Below the pieces are notes generated by a model, which saw only the letters and a program-made list of their open reading frames with translations, did no database searches and was not told the DNA's origin. The position numbers and the translations under genes are program-made. A stretch of 40,839 nucleotides of DNA from Caulochytrium protostelioides (taxonomy: Eukaryota; Chytridiomycota; Caulochytriomycetes; Caulochytriales; Caulochytriaceae), in assembly GCA_003615045.1 (NCBI GenBank), contig ML014274.1, positions 1 to 40,839 of the forward strand, in the 5' to 3' direction. Of this stretch, positions 27,218-37,614 are shown piece by piece. Every line of letters begins with the position of its first letter. Positions within the stretch are counted from its first letter, which is position 1.

Positions 27218-28834
27218 CTAGGCGGCGTCGGCAGCGCGTTCCTTGTACGCATCATAGGCGCCAAGCGCGGTCATCCAGACCGCGCCGCCAACGAGCGCAT
27301 GCAGGCCGTGCATAGCCGTCCAGTAGGCCACGCGGCGCACCTTCCGTCCGATCTGCCGGAGCCGCTCTTGAGAGCGGCAGTGGTGATGGTGGTGGTGGTG
27401 GTGGTGGCGCGGGTGGTGGTGCAGGTGGTGGTGCAGGTGGTGGTGCGGCGGATGCTGGGCAGGAGAAGGCGGATGCGCGCGCCGGTCACGGGACGAGACC
27501 GGCGGCAGCGCCGGACGGGGTCGTTTCAACGCGGAAGGCGCGGACACCTCAGATGAATCCAGTGCATCAGGCGCGGCGGTGTCGGCGGCGGCGGCAGCGG
27601 CGGCGAGATGTTCGCCCGCCGCGCTCGTGCAGTCGGCCGAGATGTCGTCCCCCGGGTCGCGCGACCGCTTGCCGAGGCCCGCGTAGGCCTGCGCCGGCGG
27701 CGTCCACTGTGTGTCGATCGCATGAAGCGCATCGAGGGCCGCATGGAGAGGCTGGCGCCACGTAGCTGCCTCCGCGGCGTGATCGGCGTCGTCGGTTGCC
27801 GCGGGAGGAGGGCCGAGCGCGCGAGCGCACGTGGCGACCGCCGTTAGGGCCGCCGTGAAGGCGCCGTCTGCCGTGCTCGCCGCACGTGGACTGCTCTTTC
27901 CGGCCGCTGGAAGCTGGGACACCGGTGTGGGCTCGGGTTCGGGGGCCGGAGGCGCAGCATCGGCCAACGACGTGACCACGTGAGCGGAGGCTTCTGCAGC
28001 GTCCGGCATCTGGCGATCCGCGACCGACGGCTGCTCCTTAGCGGCAGCAGTGAGATCCGGAGCGAGCGAGCTGACAGACGTGACGTCCTGATGGACGTCG
28101 CCATCGGCGGCATCCTCGTCGAGATCATACTCCGCGTGGTCCTCATCGTTCTCGTCGTATGCATGATCCTCGCGGTCGTCGTCGTTGCTGTCGCCGACAT
28201 CATACGGATTCTCGTCATGATACGCATCGCGGCGCTGGTCGTCCTCAAACGCCACCAGGGCATCGATTTCCCGCAGGACGGCGGCGTGGTGCTCCTGCCG
28301 CACGTAGGCGGCGCGCACGTGGCGGGCAATGAGCACCGGACACGTGGCGAGCCAAGGGCTCGTGGCCTCGACATGCCGCAGACCGTCTGCACCCGCGGCG
28401 ACGGCCTCGCCGTCCTCCTCCTCACCGGCGTCGTTATCATCGTTAACGTCGTTGTCGTCGTTGTCGTCGTCGTCCACCGTCGGACTGTCACGAGGCACTG
28501 CCGGGCCGTAAGGCACCGTCTTCGAGGACGACGAGACTGCCTCGTCGTCGTCGAACGGCTCAACACGCCAGTCCAGCGAGTTCTCGCGCATGTGGTGCCG
28601 TTCGCAGAACTGGCCACACCAGTTCAAGATCGTGGTGTCGTTGCTGCTGCTGCTGCTGCTGCCGCTGCTGCTGCCATCGCTGCCATGATAGCGGTGAGGA
28701 CTGCGACTGCGGCTACGGCTGGTCGCTGTGGGAGTGCTCACGGCATCGCCGTTGTCCTCGTCCTCGTCAGAGTGATACCAGAGATGGCGGCGGCCCGGCC
28801 CAGCCGCAGCATGATCGTCCCACTTCATCATCAT
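27218..28834 (-). CDS. Unknown protein with acidic middle, His-rich stretch and C-terminal membrane segment
   Basis: The 538-residue product starts at the first of three consecutive ATG codons (MMMKWDDH). Residues about 10-65 are Ser/Arg-rich, with SRSRSRSPHRYH and a run of serines. A compact segment follows at about 65-95: TTILNWCGQFCERHHMRE, with paired Cys and His that might bind metal. The middle is very acidic, with repeated Asp/Glu/Asn runs (about 110-150 and 190-235). Near residues 450-485 a His-rich stretch reads HHHLHHHLHHHPRHHHHHH. A single hydrophobic helix lies close to the C-terminus (about 505-528, AYWTAMHGLHALVGGAVWM), followed by about 15 residues, so a tail-anchored topology is possible. 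I do not recognise the family. Confidence 0.68.
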   Translation of the reverse strand: MMMKWDDHAAAGPGRRHLWYHSDEDEDNGDAVSTPTATSRSRSRSPHRYHGSDGSSSGSSSSSSNDTTILNWCGQFCERHHMRENSLDWRVEPFDDDEAVSSSSKTVPYGPAVPRDSPTVDDDDNDDNDVNDDNDAGEEEDGEAVAAGADGLRHVEATSPWLATCPVLIARHVRAAYVRQEHHAAVLREIDALVAFEDDQRRDAYHDENPYDVGDSNDDDREDHAYDENDEDHAEYDLDEDAADGDVHQDVTSVSSLAPDLTAAAKEQPSVADRQMPDAAEASAHVVTSLADAAPPAPEPEPTPVSQLPAAGKSSPRAASTADGAFTAALTAVATCARALGPPPAATDDADHAAEAATWRQPLHAALDALHAIDTQWTPPAQAYAGLGKRSRDPGDDISADCTSAAGEHLAAAAAAADTAAPDALDSSEVSAPSALKRPRPALPPVSSRDRRAHPPSPAQHPPHHHLHHHLHHHPRHHHHHHHHHCRSQERLRQIGRKVRRVAYWTAMHGLHALVGGAVWMTALGAYDAYKERAADAA

Positions 28835-29605
28835 GCGTCTGTGCACGGCTCGGTCTCAGTGGTGGCGTTCGGCTGCCGTGTGCGGCGCAGGGTCTTCGGC
28901 AAACGACGCAGTTTCGCAAGGGCGCGGTTGCCAGTCAAAGAAAAAAATCCGGGAGAGGCGTGCGAAGGAGACCAGATGCAATGATACCGATGCCCGCACC
29001 GTCAGGAACAAAGAGAGTGGTCGTCGGCCGAGGATCCAGCGATCCACGAGGGTTCCTCGAAAAAGAACCGAGGGCATCGTCTCATCCGACCATGTATTTC
29101 TGTTCATACGAGTGACTGCGCCAAAGAGATGATCTCGATCGAAACAGGGTGGATGACTGCCACCTGAGGCTTCGCAGGATCAGCCGCGGCACGCCGCGCC
29201 GCACCACGCTACCACGCTATGACAGGCGTGCCGTGCACGCACACGGCAGCAGCAGCGGCAGCCATGATGCGAGGTCCGGCGAACGCCTCCCTTCCCCCGT
29301 CATCGGCCGATCGCGCGACCCAGACCCAGGATCGGGGGGGCTCATTCAGGCTGCTGGGGGCCGCCCCGGCGCCCACCGCACCCTCGGTGCCCGGACAGAT
29401 CACATCGGCCGTGGCGCACGACTTGCGCGGTGGCCTGTCGCCCTCGAGGAATCGCTGGATTCCTCTGTTCCCCTCGCCATGCTTCACACGCGTTCTGATG
29501 TTTCGTGGTACGCCCACGCTCCTTTTTTTTCCATCATCGTCGTTGGACACGACGGCCATCAACCGAGCGTTTTATTAAGTAGGGGGGCGGCCGTGAAGCG
29601 GGGGC
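28835..29605. other. Intergenic, no supported gene
   Basis: This 771-base gap lies upstream of one minus-strand gene and downstream of another. Open frames overlap on both strands and start at non-ATG codons. The only feature noted is the AATAAA for the E2 gene near 29571. Confidence 0.5.
29571..29576 (-). promoter_or_regulatory. Possible polyadenylation signal AATAAA for the E2 gene
   Basis: On the minus strand AATAAA lies 30 bases beyond the stop codon of the ubiquitin-conjugating enzyme gene, a plausible distance for a compact genome. Confidence 0.45.
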
Positions 29606-30838
<1,233 letters not shown>

Positions 30839-31375
30839 TCAGGGCGAGAGTCCAGATGGCGCTGTCGCCGTCGAAAGGGTCGAGCCAGCGTCCGATGGCG
30901 AGGGCGCGCTCGTATGGATGCAGGATGGCCCCCGCGACGCTGGACAGACTTCAGACGCTGGCACGCAGCATCGCTGCATATGCATCTCGCCGTGCGATCG
31001 CGGGCAAGACACTTCTACGAGTCGGATAAAGGTGCCGCGGCAGGGCCGACACCCCGCCGCGGCGGCCGGGATCGGCCGCGGACCCGGCGATGGCGTGCGC
31101 CGAGACTCCGACACGGCGCCGCGTGACATGGGATGGCGTCACGCCGTCGCGGCCGGTTCGAGGCCCGTGGCGCAGCCCATCGCCGAGCCCGGCCTGCCGC
31201 CGTGTGCTCGGCGGCGGCACACGGTCTGCCGCCGCGCCCGCCGACGTGCTGCGCCACCGCCGCGGGATCGGCCGTGCGGTGGCCGTCGGGTATCGCCGAT
31301 CGGCGAAGCGGCGCCTACCCTACGCCTCTCCCGCATCCGCATCATGGTCGATGCACCCGCATTATCGAGACCCCT

Positions 31376-31483
31376 GGTCTTGCTGGTATGCCGGCATGCC
31401 CCTGGCTGGCAGGTCTTGCTGGTATGCCGGCATGCCCCGGGCTGGCTGGTCTTGCTGGTAGGCCGGCATGCCCCGGGCTGGTT
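31376..31483. repeat. 36-bp tandem repeat, three units
   Basis: Three head-to-tail units at 31376-31411, 31412-31447 and 31448-31483 differ at only a few positions. Each opens GGTCTTGCTGGTA. Units 1 and 2 contain the 10-bp palindrome ATGCCGGCAT; in unit 3 it is altered to AGGCCGGCAT. The unit length is a multiple of three, so frames stay open through it, but no gene is supported. Confidence 0.95.
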
Positions 31484-31749
31484 TTTTGTCGTTGAACGCA
31501 CGCGCCCTTGTAACGCACCGATTCCGGCCTCCGCGTGAGACCGCGCGTGAGGCCGCCCCTGGCCTGCCATCCCGCCGTGCGTTCGTTCCGCCGCTCGTTC
31601 CCCCGCTCCGGATGCCCATCGGCTGAGCGGCGACTCAAGCGCAAATCCCGCCGCTCAGCGGTTCCTCGGGGCCGCCGCCCACCGGTCGCCGCCCCCGGAG
31701 GGCCGACCGCCGCCAGCTGAACGCGTGAACCCCGACAACCCCCCACCCC

Positions 31750-31781
31750 GGCGCGACCATGCCGGCAGCCATGGTCGCGCC
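31750..31781. repeat. Perfect 12-bp inverted repeat with 8-base spacer
   Basis: GGCGCGACCATG at 31750-31761 is followed after 8 bases by its exact reverse complement CATGGTCGCGCC at 31770-31781. It could form a stable hairpin or a dimer-binding site. Confidence 0.9.
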
Positions 31782-31807
31782 GATCGCGCACCGCTTCGTG
31801 GCTGGCA

Positions 31808-31833
31808 GCGACCACGTCGCACGACGTGGTCGC
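31808..31833. repeat. Perfect 12-bp inverted repeat with 2-base spacer
   Basis: GCGACCACGTCG and its exact reverse complement CGACGTGGTCGC flank the dinucleotide CA. It lies 26 bases from the previous dyad, and both share a GCGACCA core, which suggests related sites. Confidence 0.9.
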
Positions 31834-32110
31834 CTGACCGATGGTGGTCGTGGCGTGGTCGGATGCACGATGGCTCGCGCGGGACCGCGGCGGGAGTATG
31901 AATCGCGCGTCTCTGAGCCACGTCGATCGCGCCTCCCGATGCATGGGCCCCCCGTGCCGGTCATGGGCCGCGTTCAGCGCCGTCGTCATCGTCGAGGTCC
32001 AGCGACACCGACCGACGCGCGAGGAATGGTGCATGCACCCCGTGTGTTCGTATCACCCTGGATCACGCCCTCCGATCCCCCACGACGCTCGTCGCCTTTC
32101 TGAGCCTATC

Positions 32111-32172
32111 GTTCGCTTTCGCCGTTCGCTTTCGCCGTTCGCTTTCGCCGTTCGCTTTCGCCGTTCGCTTCA
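32111..32172. repeat. 13-bp tandem repeat, four perfect units plus a partial fifth
   Basis: The unit GTTCGCTTTCGCC occurs exactly at 32111, 32124, 32137 and 32150, then decays from 32163. The unit length is not a multiple of three, consistent with noncoding sequence. Confidence 0.95.
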
Positions 32173-33291
32173 CCCGGCGGCGACGCGTAGCCCCCCCGTT
32201 TTACGTGGACACGCGTTCCGTCTCGCGGCACCCACCCGACCCGCACGCGGCTGAGCCACGGCTGCCACGCGCGCATTCCCGATCCACGGAGGGGACCGCA
32301 CGACACGGCACGCGGCCTGCACAGGACGCCCATTGCGGTCCGTGTGCGACGCCTTCGGGCCCGTCCTCGTCGGCCGGGATCGCCTTCATCGGCGCCCCTC
32401 TCCGCCGGGCCGACTCCTCCCACCGCGGCCGCAGCGCGCCTCATCTCCGCCGGGCCCCGCTGCGCCTCGCGCGTCGAGACTCCGCCTCCACGGCGCGGGA
32501 GCGGCAGCGTGACCCCTGCAGGCTCCCCCCCCCGCAAAGCGCCCATCACGGCCGCCCGCTCGGCCGGCATCCCGCTCCGCATCGCCGCGACGCCTGCCGC
32601 GCCCTTCTTGGGCGCCGACGCTGACCCGCGCAGCGGCCGCCGCCGCCGACCAGAGAACGCCGCCGCTCGCGGCCGGACCGCGGCGCCGCGAGAGCCGACG
32701 GCGAGAGCCGACGGCGACCGCCGTCGTGCCGTTGAAGCGACGCCGCGCGGAGGAGAGCAGGATCGCGGTTCCTTCGCTGGCATACGGCCGGCACGGCCGC
32801 CGCGAAGGCCGGGAGAGACGTCGGCGCCGCTCCGTCCCGTCCTGGGGCTTTCAAGGCCAGGCGCGGCCCCCCGCGCCTTCCCCCCAACGCCGCTCCGCCG
32901 CTCCCGGCTCGTCGACGCCGCGGCTCCTCCGCGATCGGCGCCTCCGTGATCGCCCACGTTCCCGATCCCGGCCGCCACGCCGCGACCGCGTGGTGCGCTT
33001 ACGCACCACTCCCACGTGGTCGACAGCGTGCCGCCACGCTTCCACAAGGCGGGCGCTCTGGCCCGTTCGTCGGTGCAGCAGCGGAGCTTGGCGTGGGATC
33101 CGACCGGCTGGCCCCGGCAACCAAGACGGATCGCGCCGGTGAAGGCCATGCCTGCCGCATCAACGGTGACCTCCCCTTGCTGCCTCCACGTCCCATCCGC
33201 CTTCTCGGCTTGATCATCGGCTCCGCCGCCGCCGCCGCCGTCACCGTCGCCCGGACTACGAGTCTTCAGACGTGAGTTTCCGCGGATCACC

Positions 33292-36200
33292 ATGCCGGTC
33301 GACCTGGTCGCGGCCAGCGCGCCGTTCCGGCCCGAGGGCCAGGCGCCGTCGGGCCCGCTGTCGCCCGGCGCGGCGTCCTCGGCGCGGCGCCCGTCGATCC
33401 ATCCGCTGATGCGCCATCTGAGCCGCCGCTCCTTCTCGGACGGCGCCCATGCCGAGGCCGAGAGCAGCGGCACGAGCCGGCGCAGCAGCGACCTGCTCCC
33501 GTCCGTGTTCCGCCCGTCGGCCAGCGTCGTGCCCATGACCTCCCACGTCGAGGAGCACCCGGGCGAGGACGACTCGTCGTCGTCGGGCGGCGGCGACGAC
33601 GACGACGACGACGCGGGCAGCCGCCTGCAGCCGCTACGATGGCCGCATCAGGGCGCGGGTCCCGACGAGGGCGAGGACGACGACGATGTGCTCGGCGACC
33701 GGTTCGGGTCGCGCGTGAAGGCCGTGGCCAAGGAGTCGGGCCAGTGGGCTGCGATGAAGCGCCGCCAGAGCGTGGCGCTCGTCTCGGCGCTGGGCCAGGC
33801 CAGCGTCCAGCGCACGAACCAGACGCTGACGGCGCTGGCGCACGCGGCCAAGTTCAAGTCCTTCCGCTCGTCTGCCGAGCGCCTGACGGAGCCCCCGCCC
33901 AGCGGCGTCCCGACGGGCTCGCAGGCGTCGCTGGCGGACCTCGACGCGGCGCCGCTCGGCGTCAGCAGCGGCCCGGGGTCGCGCCACGACCTGCATGCCC
34001 GCGCGAGCCATACCGCGCTCAACCAGCTGCCGGCCGAGATGCGGCGTTCGCTGCCGAACGACGGCCTTATCCAGGGCCCCTACACGAAAGCCGCCGGCGC
34101 CACGAGCAGCGAAGGCAGCCATTCGCGCGATCCGAGCGATGGGCTGGTTGTGTCGTCGCGGTCGGAATCGGTGTGCTCGACCGACGCCGGCGGCCACGAC
34201 CGCGCCACGACCGGCGGCGGCCACCAGCGCGAATACACGGATCCCCTTCCGAGCAAGATGGGCGTGCTCCTCGGCGGCGATGGGACCGGCGGCCACGCAA
34301 ATCCGAACCTGAAGTTGAAAGCCCATAACAAGGCGCACCGCGACTTTACCCAGGTGACGCGGATCCAGACGATCCCGACCGGCATTGAGTACGACCTGGC
34401 GAACGCGGGGCTGCCGCCCGCGCAGCTGCCGTCGTCGTCGTCGACCGACGGCGAAAAGAGCCTGTACGCGATGAATTTCTCGCGGTCGGGCCGCTACTTG
34501 GCCGTCGCGGGCCACGATGCCATTCTGCGCATCTATACGGTGCGCTCGCGCAACAGCGAGTCCGAGCTGCACCTCGCAGAAAAGGCCGAGCCCGCCGGCG
34601 CCGACACGCCCCTCACCGACGGCATCTTCTACCCGCAGCCGACGCATACGTTCCACGGACACTCGGAAGCGATTCTCGAGCTCTCGTGGAGTTACTCGAA
34701 CTTCATTGCCACCGCGTCGATGGACCACACGGTGCGCATCTGGCACGTGAACGAGAACCAGTGCTTGTGCGTGCTGAAGCACGTCGACTGCGTCACGTGC
34801 GTTGCGTTCCATCCGCACGACGACCGCTATGTCGTGACCGGCAGCCTGGACGGCAAGATCCGCCTGTGGTCCCTGGTGGAGAAGCAGGTCATGCTCAGCC
34901 ACACGCTGCAGGACGCTTTCATCACGGCGATCGCGTTCACGTCGTCCGGCAGTGCGATTCTGGCGGGCACGTTCACGGGCGTCTGCGTCTTTTTCAACTT
35001 CGACGGGCTGAAGTACATCACCCAGGTCCAGATCAAGTCGGGCAAGAACAAGAGCAAAGGCCGCAAGATCACGGGCATTGTTCCCCTGCTGCACGATACC
35101 ACGGGCAGCGGCGAAAAGATGATTATCACGACGAACGACAGCCGCGTGCGCATCTACAATGTCCGCGACAAAAGTCTCGTGCACAAATATAAGGGGTTCT
35201 ACAACAGTCAGAACCAAATCAAAGCCACGCCGACCGACGACCCCTTCAATGCCGGCGACTCGAATATCCCGGGCGCCGGCATCTTTCTGATCAGCGGGTC
35301 CGAGAACAAGCAGGTCTACATCTGGAATGTGATTCCGCCCAATACGGGGCAGCAGTTCTCGGGCTTGCTGAGCGGCCTCATGCTGCGCCAAAACGAGATC
35401 CGGCACACGTCCACGAGTTACGAGCGCTTCTCGACCTCGCACGTCGTGCACTGTGCGCTGTTCGCGCCCAAAGCGCTCCGCCGCTTGCTCGGCCACAAGG
35501 CCCACCTCTTAATTCTCGCGGACTACGCGGGCCAGATCACCGTCTACGACACGGCGCAGTACAAGCGCAGCCCCGGCGTCCGCGCCCTCGCTGGCGCGAC
35601 CACCCTCGCCTCGCAGTCGGCCTTGGACGCCGGGCCCAACGCCATGGGCCTCGCGCCGCGCACGCTCCCGCACCCCGAGCAACGCAGCAGCCCCCTGAGC
35701 AAGCTCGCGCGCCGCGAGTCGCACTCCTCGGACGCGAGCGGGCACACCACCGACGGCTCGGAACGGTCGACCCGCGAAGAAGGCGTCTCCTATGGCGGCC
35801 GCCCGCGCCGACGCCGGCTGGCCGACGGGGCCGGCTCTGCGGGCGATGACGGGCCGATGCCCGCGTTCAACGTCATCCCGCCGACGCCGTCCAGCCAAGG
35901 CCCCACTGCCGATGCGGCCTTCGCGCCGCGCCATGGCGCCGGCCATCCCCCCGCCCCGGGCGGCGCCAGTAGTCGGGTCGCGAACGCGCTCCGCGCCCAT
36001 GCCGAAGCCGCCCGTCTCATTGTCAAGCGCAAGCAGGCCCTCACGCAGGTGCTCCAGTCGCTGACCGGCGAGAACTTCTATCTGGCGCAGCGGACGCCGC
36101 CGCAGAAGATGGGCGCAAGCGACAAAAGCCCGCGGCGACCGTTGTTTGGGCACACGGGGATCGGGCAGCAGGACCGCGACCGCGACCGTGGCCACGACGC

Positions 36201-37614
36201 CAAGGACGACACGATCTGCCGCCTGCGCCAGGCCGAGCTGTGGCGCGTATCGCAGCGCGCCAGCATCATGCATGACCACGGGTACTTTGCCGGCCGCACG
36301 CCGAGCGGCGAGCCTGTCGTCCCGCCCGAGCTCTCCATACAGCACGCGCTACCCCAGCACGGACCGCTCAGCGGCATGGAGCCGAGCATCCATCCCTCCA
36401 GCCGGCGCTCCTCCTTGGCCCATCTCCCGTCTCGTGCCGCCTCGCGGAACGTGACGCCGCCACCGACGATGGGTGATGACGGGCTCGGCCGCAGCGGTCG
36501 CAATAGTCTTAACAATGGCGGTGGTGGTGGCGGCGGTAACAGCCCCTTTAAGGGTCCGGCCGTGCAACCCTTCCTGGATGACGAAGAGCACGAGGACATG
36601 ATGGACGGCGGCCGGCGGTACTCGGTCTTCACAGGCGCGCTCGGCGGCATGGCCGGCAGTCTCCGCCGCCACGTGGCCATCGCCCACGACCCCGACCCGC
36701 CCGCCCACGTCCTCTTCCCGCGGGCGGGGTCTCGCGGCTTCAACACCTCGCAGACCTCGCTGCGCCTCTCGGTCGGCAGCGGCCGCGGCGGCGCCGGCGC
36801 CAGCGGCGGCAGCGCTGACGGACTCTCCGGCAGCGCCGCGCCCACCAGCGGTCGCCTGAGCCTGCTGCCGATCGCGACCGACGAGATCCTGCCAGGCGGC
36901 CTGGCGAGTCCCATGGCGCTCCCAAACAGCGGCTACGCCTCTGTCCTCTCGAGCCCGCACGGCCTGCACCCGCACTCGGGACCGGGCAGCCCGCACGGCG
37001 CCGGCTGGCCGGCGCACCAGCTCGCCCGCTTCCACCGCTCCGCCTCGGCCGTCTCGGCGCTGCTGCAGAGCGCATTGCCCGGCGGCCCCAGCGCCGCCGC
37101 TGGTGGACGCCGCACCGCTTCGCCGGGCGGCCGCTTCCCGCCGCCGTTCGCGATGCACGCAGCGAACTCGTCCGAGAAGGGCACCGGCGCGCGCTCCGCA
37201 GGCGAGAGCGGCGAGAGCGGCGCGCGGACGCCTGCGGCTGTTGCAGAGGAAGAGCTCGTGCTGGTGCGGCCCGCGAGCGGCGCGGCCGCCGCGGCGAGCC
37301 AGCCGACGCCGCCGTTCACTCACCAGGGCGACGCGCCGCGCGATGTCGTGAGTCCGGTGCGGATGGGCCTGCCGGCGTTGCCGGTGCCCGGGAGCAGCGG
37401 CGTGGCCGGCGGGCGGGAGGCCAGCGGGCTGCCGCCGCTGGCGCGGCTGCCGTCCGTCAGTGGCACCGCGGACGGCCAGACGGGCGAGACGGGTGGGCCG
37501 GCGTGGAACGCGTGTGCCGGTTGCGGCGGCGAGACCTTCGGTATTACCCAGACCGGCCGCCTTCAGTGCCTCATGTGCAACCGCGCCGCGAGTCTGTCCA
37601 AACTGACCAAGTAG
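33292..37614 (+). CDS. Large WD40-repeat protein, WDR44/DGR2-like, with C-terminal Cys4 motif
   Basis: The 1440-residue protein starts at ATCACCATG. A disordered N-terminus (about 1-340) is followed by a WD40 propeller at about 380-685. Recognisable blades are SLYAMNFSRSGRYLAVAGHD, THTFHGHSEAILELSWSYS then FIATASMDHTVRIWHV, VTCVAFHPHDDRYVVTGSLD then GKIRLWSL, ITAIAFTSSGSAILAGTFTG, MIITTNDSRVRIYNV and GAGIFLISGSENKQVYIWNV. A leading QVTRIQTIP segment and the blade wording match the WDR44/yeast Dgr2 group; WDR44 binds Rab11 and acts in endosomal export. A Lys-rich KSGKNKSKGRKITGI insertion sits between blades. After a long disordered region, the last 35 residues contain CAGCGGE and CLMCN, a Cys4 zinc-ribbon-like pair that I do not associate with WDR44. 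Confidence 0.9.
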   Translation: MPVDLVAASAPFRPEGQAPSGPLSPGAASSARRPSIHPLMRHLSRRSFSDGAHAEAESSGTSRRSSDLLPSVFRPSASVVPMTSHVEEHPGEDDSSSSGGGDDDDDDAGSRLQPLRWPHQGAGPDEGEDDDDVLGDRFGSRVKAVAKESGQWAAMKRRQSVALVSALGQASVQRTNQTLTALAHAAKFKSFRSSAERLTEPPPSGVPTGSQASLADLDAAPLGVSSGPGSRHDLHARASHTALNQLPAEMRRSLPNDGLIQGPYTKAAGATSSEGSHSRDPSDGLVVSSRSESVCSTDAGGHDRATTGGGHQREYTDPLPSKMGVLLGGDGTGGHANPNLKLKAHNKAHRDFTQVTRIQTIPTGIEYDLANAGLPPAQLPSSSSTDGEKSLYAMNFSRSGRYLAVAGHDAILRIYTVRSRNSESELHLAEKAEPAGADTPLTDGIFYPQPTHTFHGHSEAILELSWSYSNFIATASMDHTVRIWHVNENQCLCVLKHVDCVTCVAFHPHDDRYVVTGSLDGKIRLWSLVEKQVMLSHTLQDAFITAIAFTSSGSAILAGTFTGVCVFFNFDGLKYITQVQIKSGKNKSKGRKITGIVPLLHDTTGSGEKMIITTNDSRVRIYNVRDKSLVHKYKGFYNSQNQIKATPTDDPFNAGDSNIPGAGIFLISGSENKQVYIWNVIPPNTGQQFSGLLSGLMLRQNEIRHTSTSYERFSTSHVVHCALFAPKALRRLLGHKAHLLILADYAGQITVYDTAQYKRSPGVRALAGATTLASQSALDAGPNAMGLAPRTLPHPEQRSSPLSKLARRESHSSDASGHTTDGSERSTREEGVSYGGRPRRRRLADGAGSAGDDGPMPAFNVIPPTPSSQGPTADAAFAPRHGAGHPPAPGGASSRVANALRAHAEAARLIVKRKQALTQVLQSLTGENFYLAQRTPPQKMGASDKSPRRPLFGHTGIGQQDRDRDRGHDAKDDTICRLRQAELWRVSQRASIMHDHGYFAGRTPSGEPVVPPELSIQHALPQHGPLSGMEPSIHPSSRRSSLAHLPSRAASRNVTPPPTMGDDGLGRSGRNSLNNGGGGGGGNSPFKGPAVQPFLDDEEHEDMMDGGRRYSVFTGALGGMAGSLRRHVAIAHDPDPPAHVLFPRAGSRGFNTSQTSLRLSVGSGRGGAGASGGSADGLSGSAAPTSGRLSLLPIATDEILPGGLASPMALPNSGYASVLSSPHGLHPHSGPGSPHGAGWPAHQLARFHRSASAVSALLQSALPGGPSAAAGGRRTASPGGRFPPPFAMHAANSSEKGTGARSAGESGESGARTPAAVAEEELVLVRPASGAAAAASQPTPPFTHQGDAPRDVVSPVRMGLPALPVPGSSGVAGGREASGLPPLARLPSVSGTADGQTGETGGPAWNACAGCGGETFGITQTGRLQCLMCNRAASLSKLTK

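Noticed and set aside
32106-33536. A 476-codon frame on the minus strand and a 201-codon frame on the plus strand before the WD40 gene
   Set aside because: Both are Arg/Pro/Gly-rich without motifs, and the longer one overlaps the WD40 start antisense. High GC makes stop codons rare.
33634-35505. A 623-codon minus-strand frame within the WD40 gene
   Set aside because: It is antisense to clear WD40 blades and has no family features.
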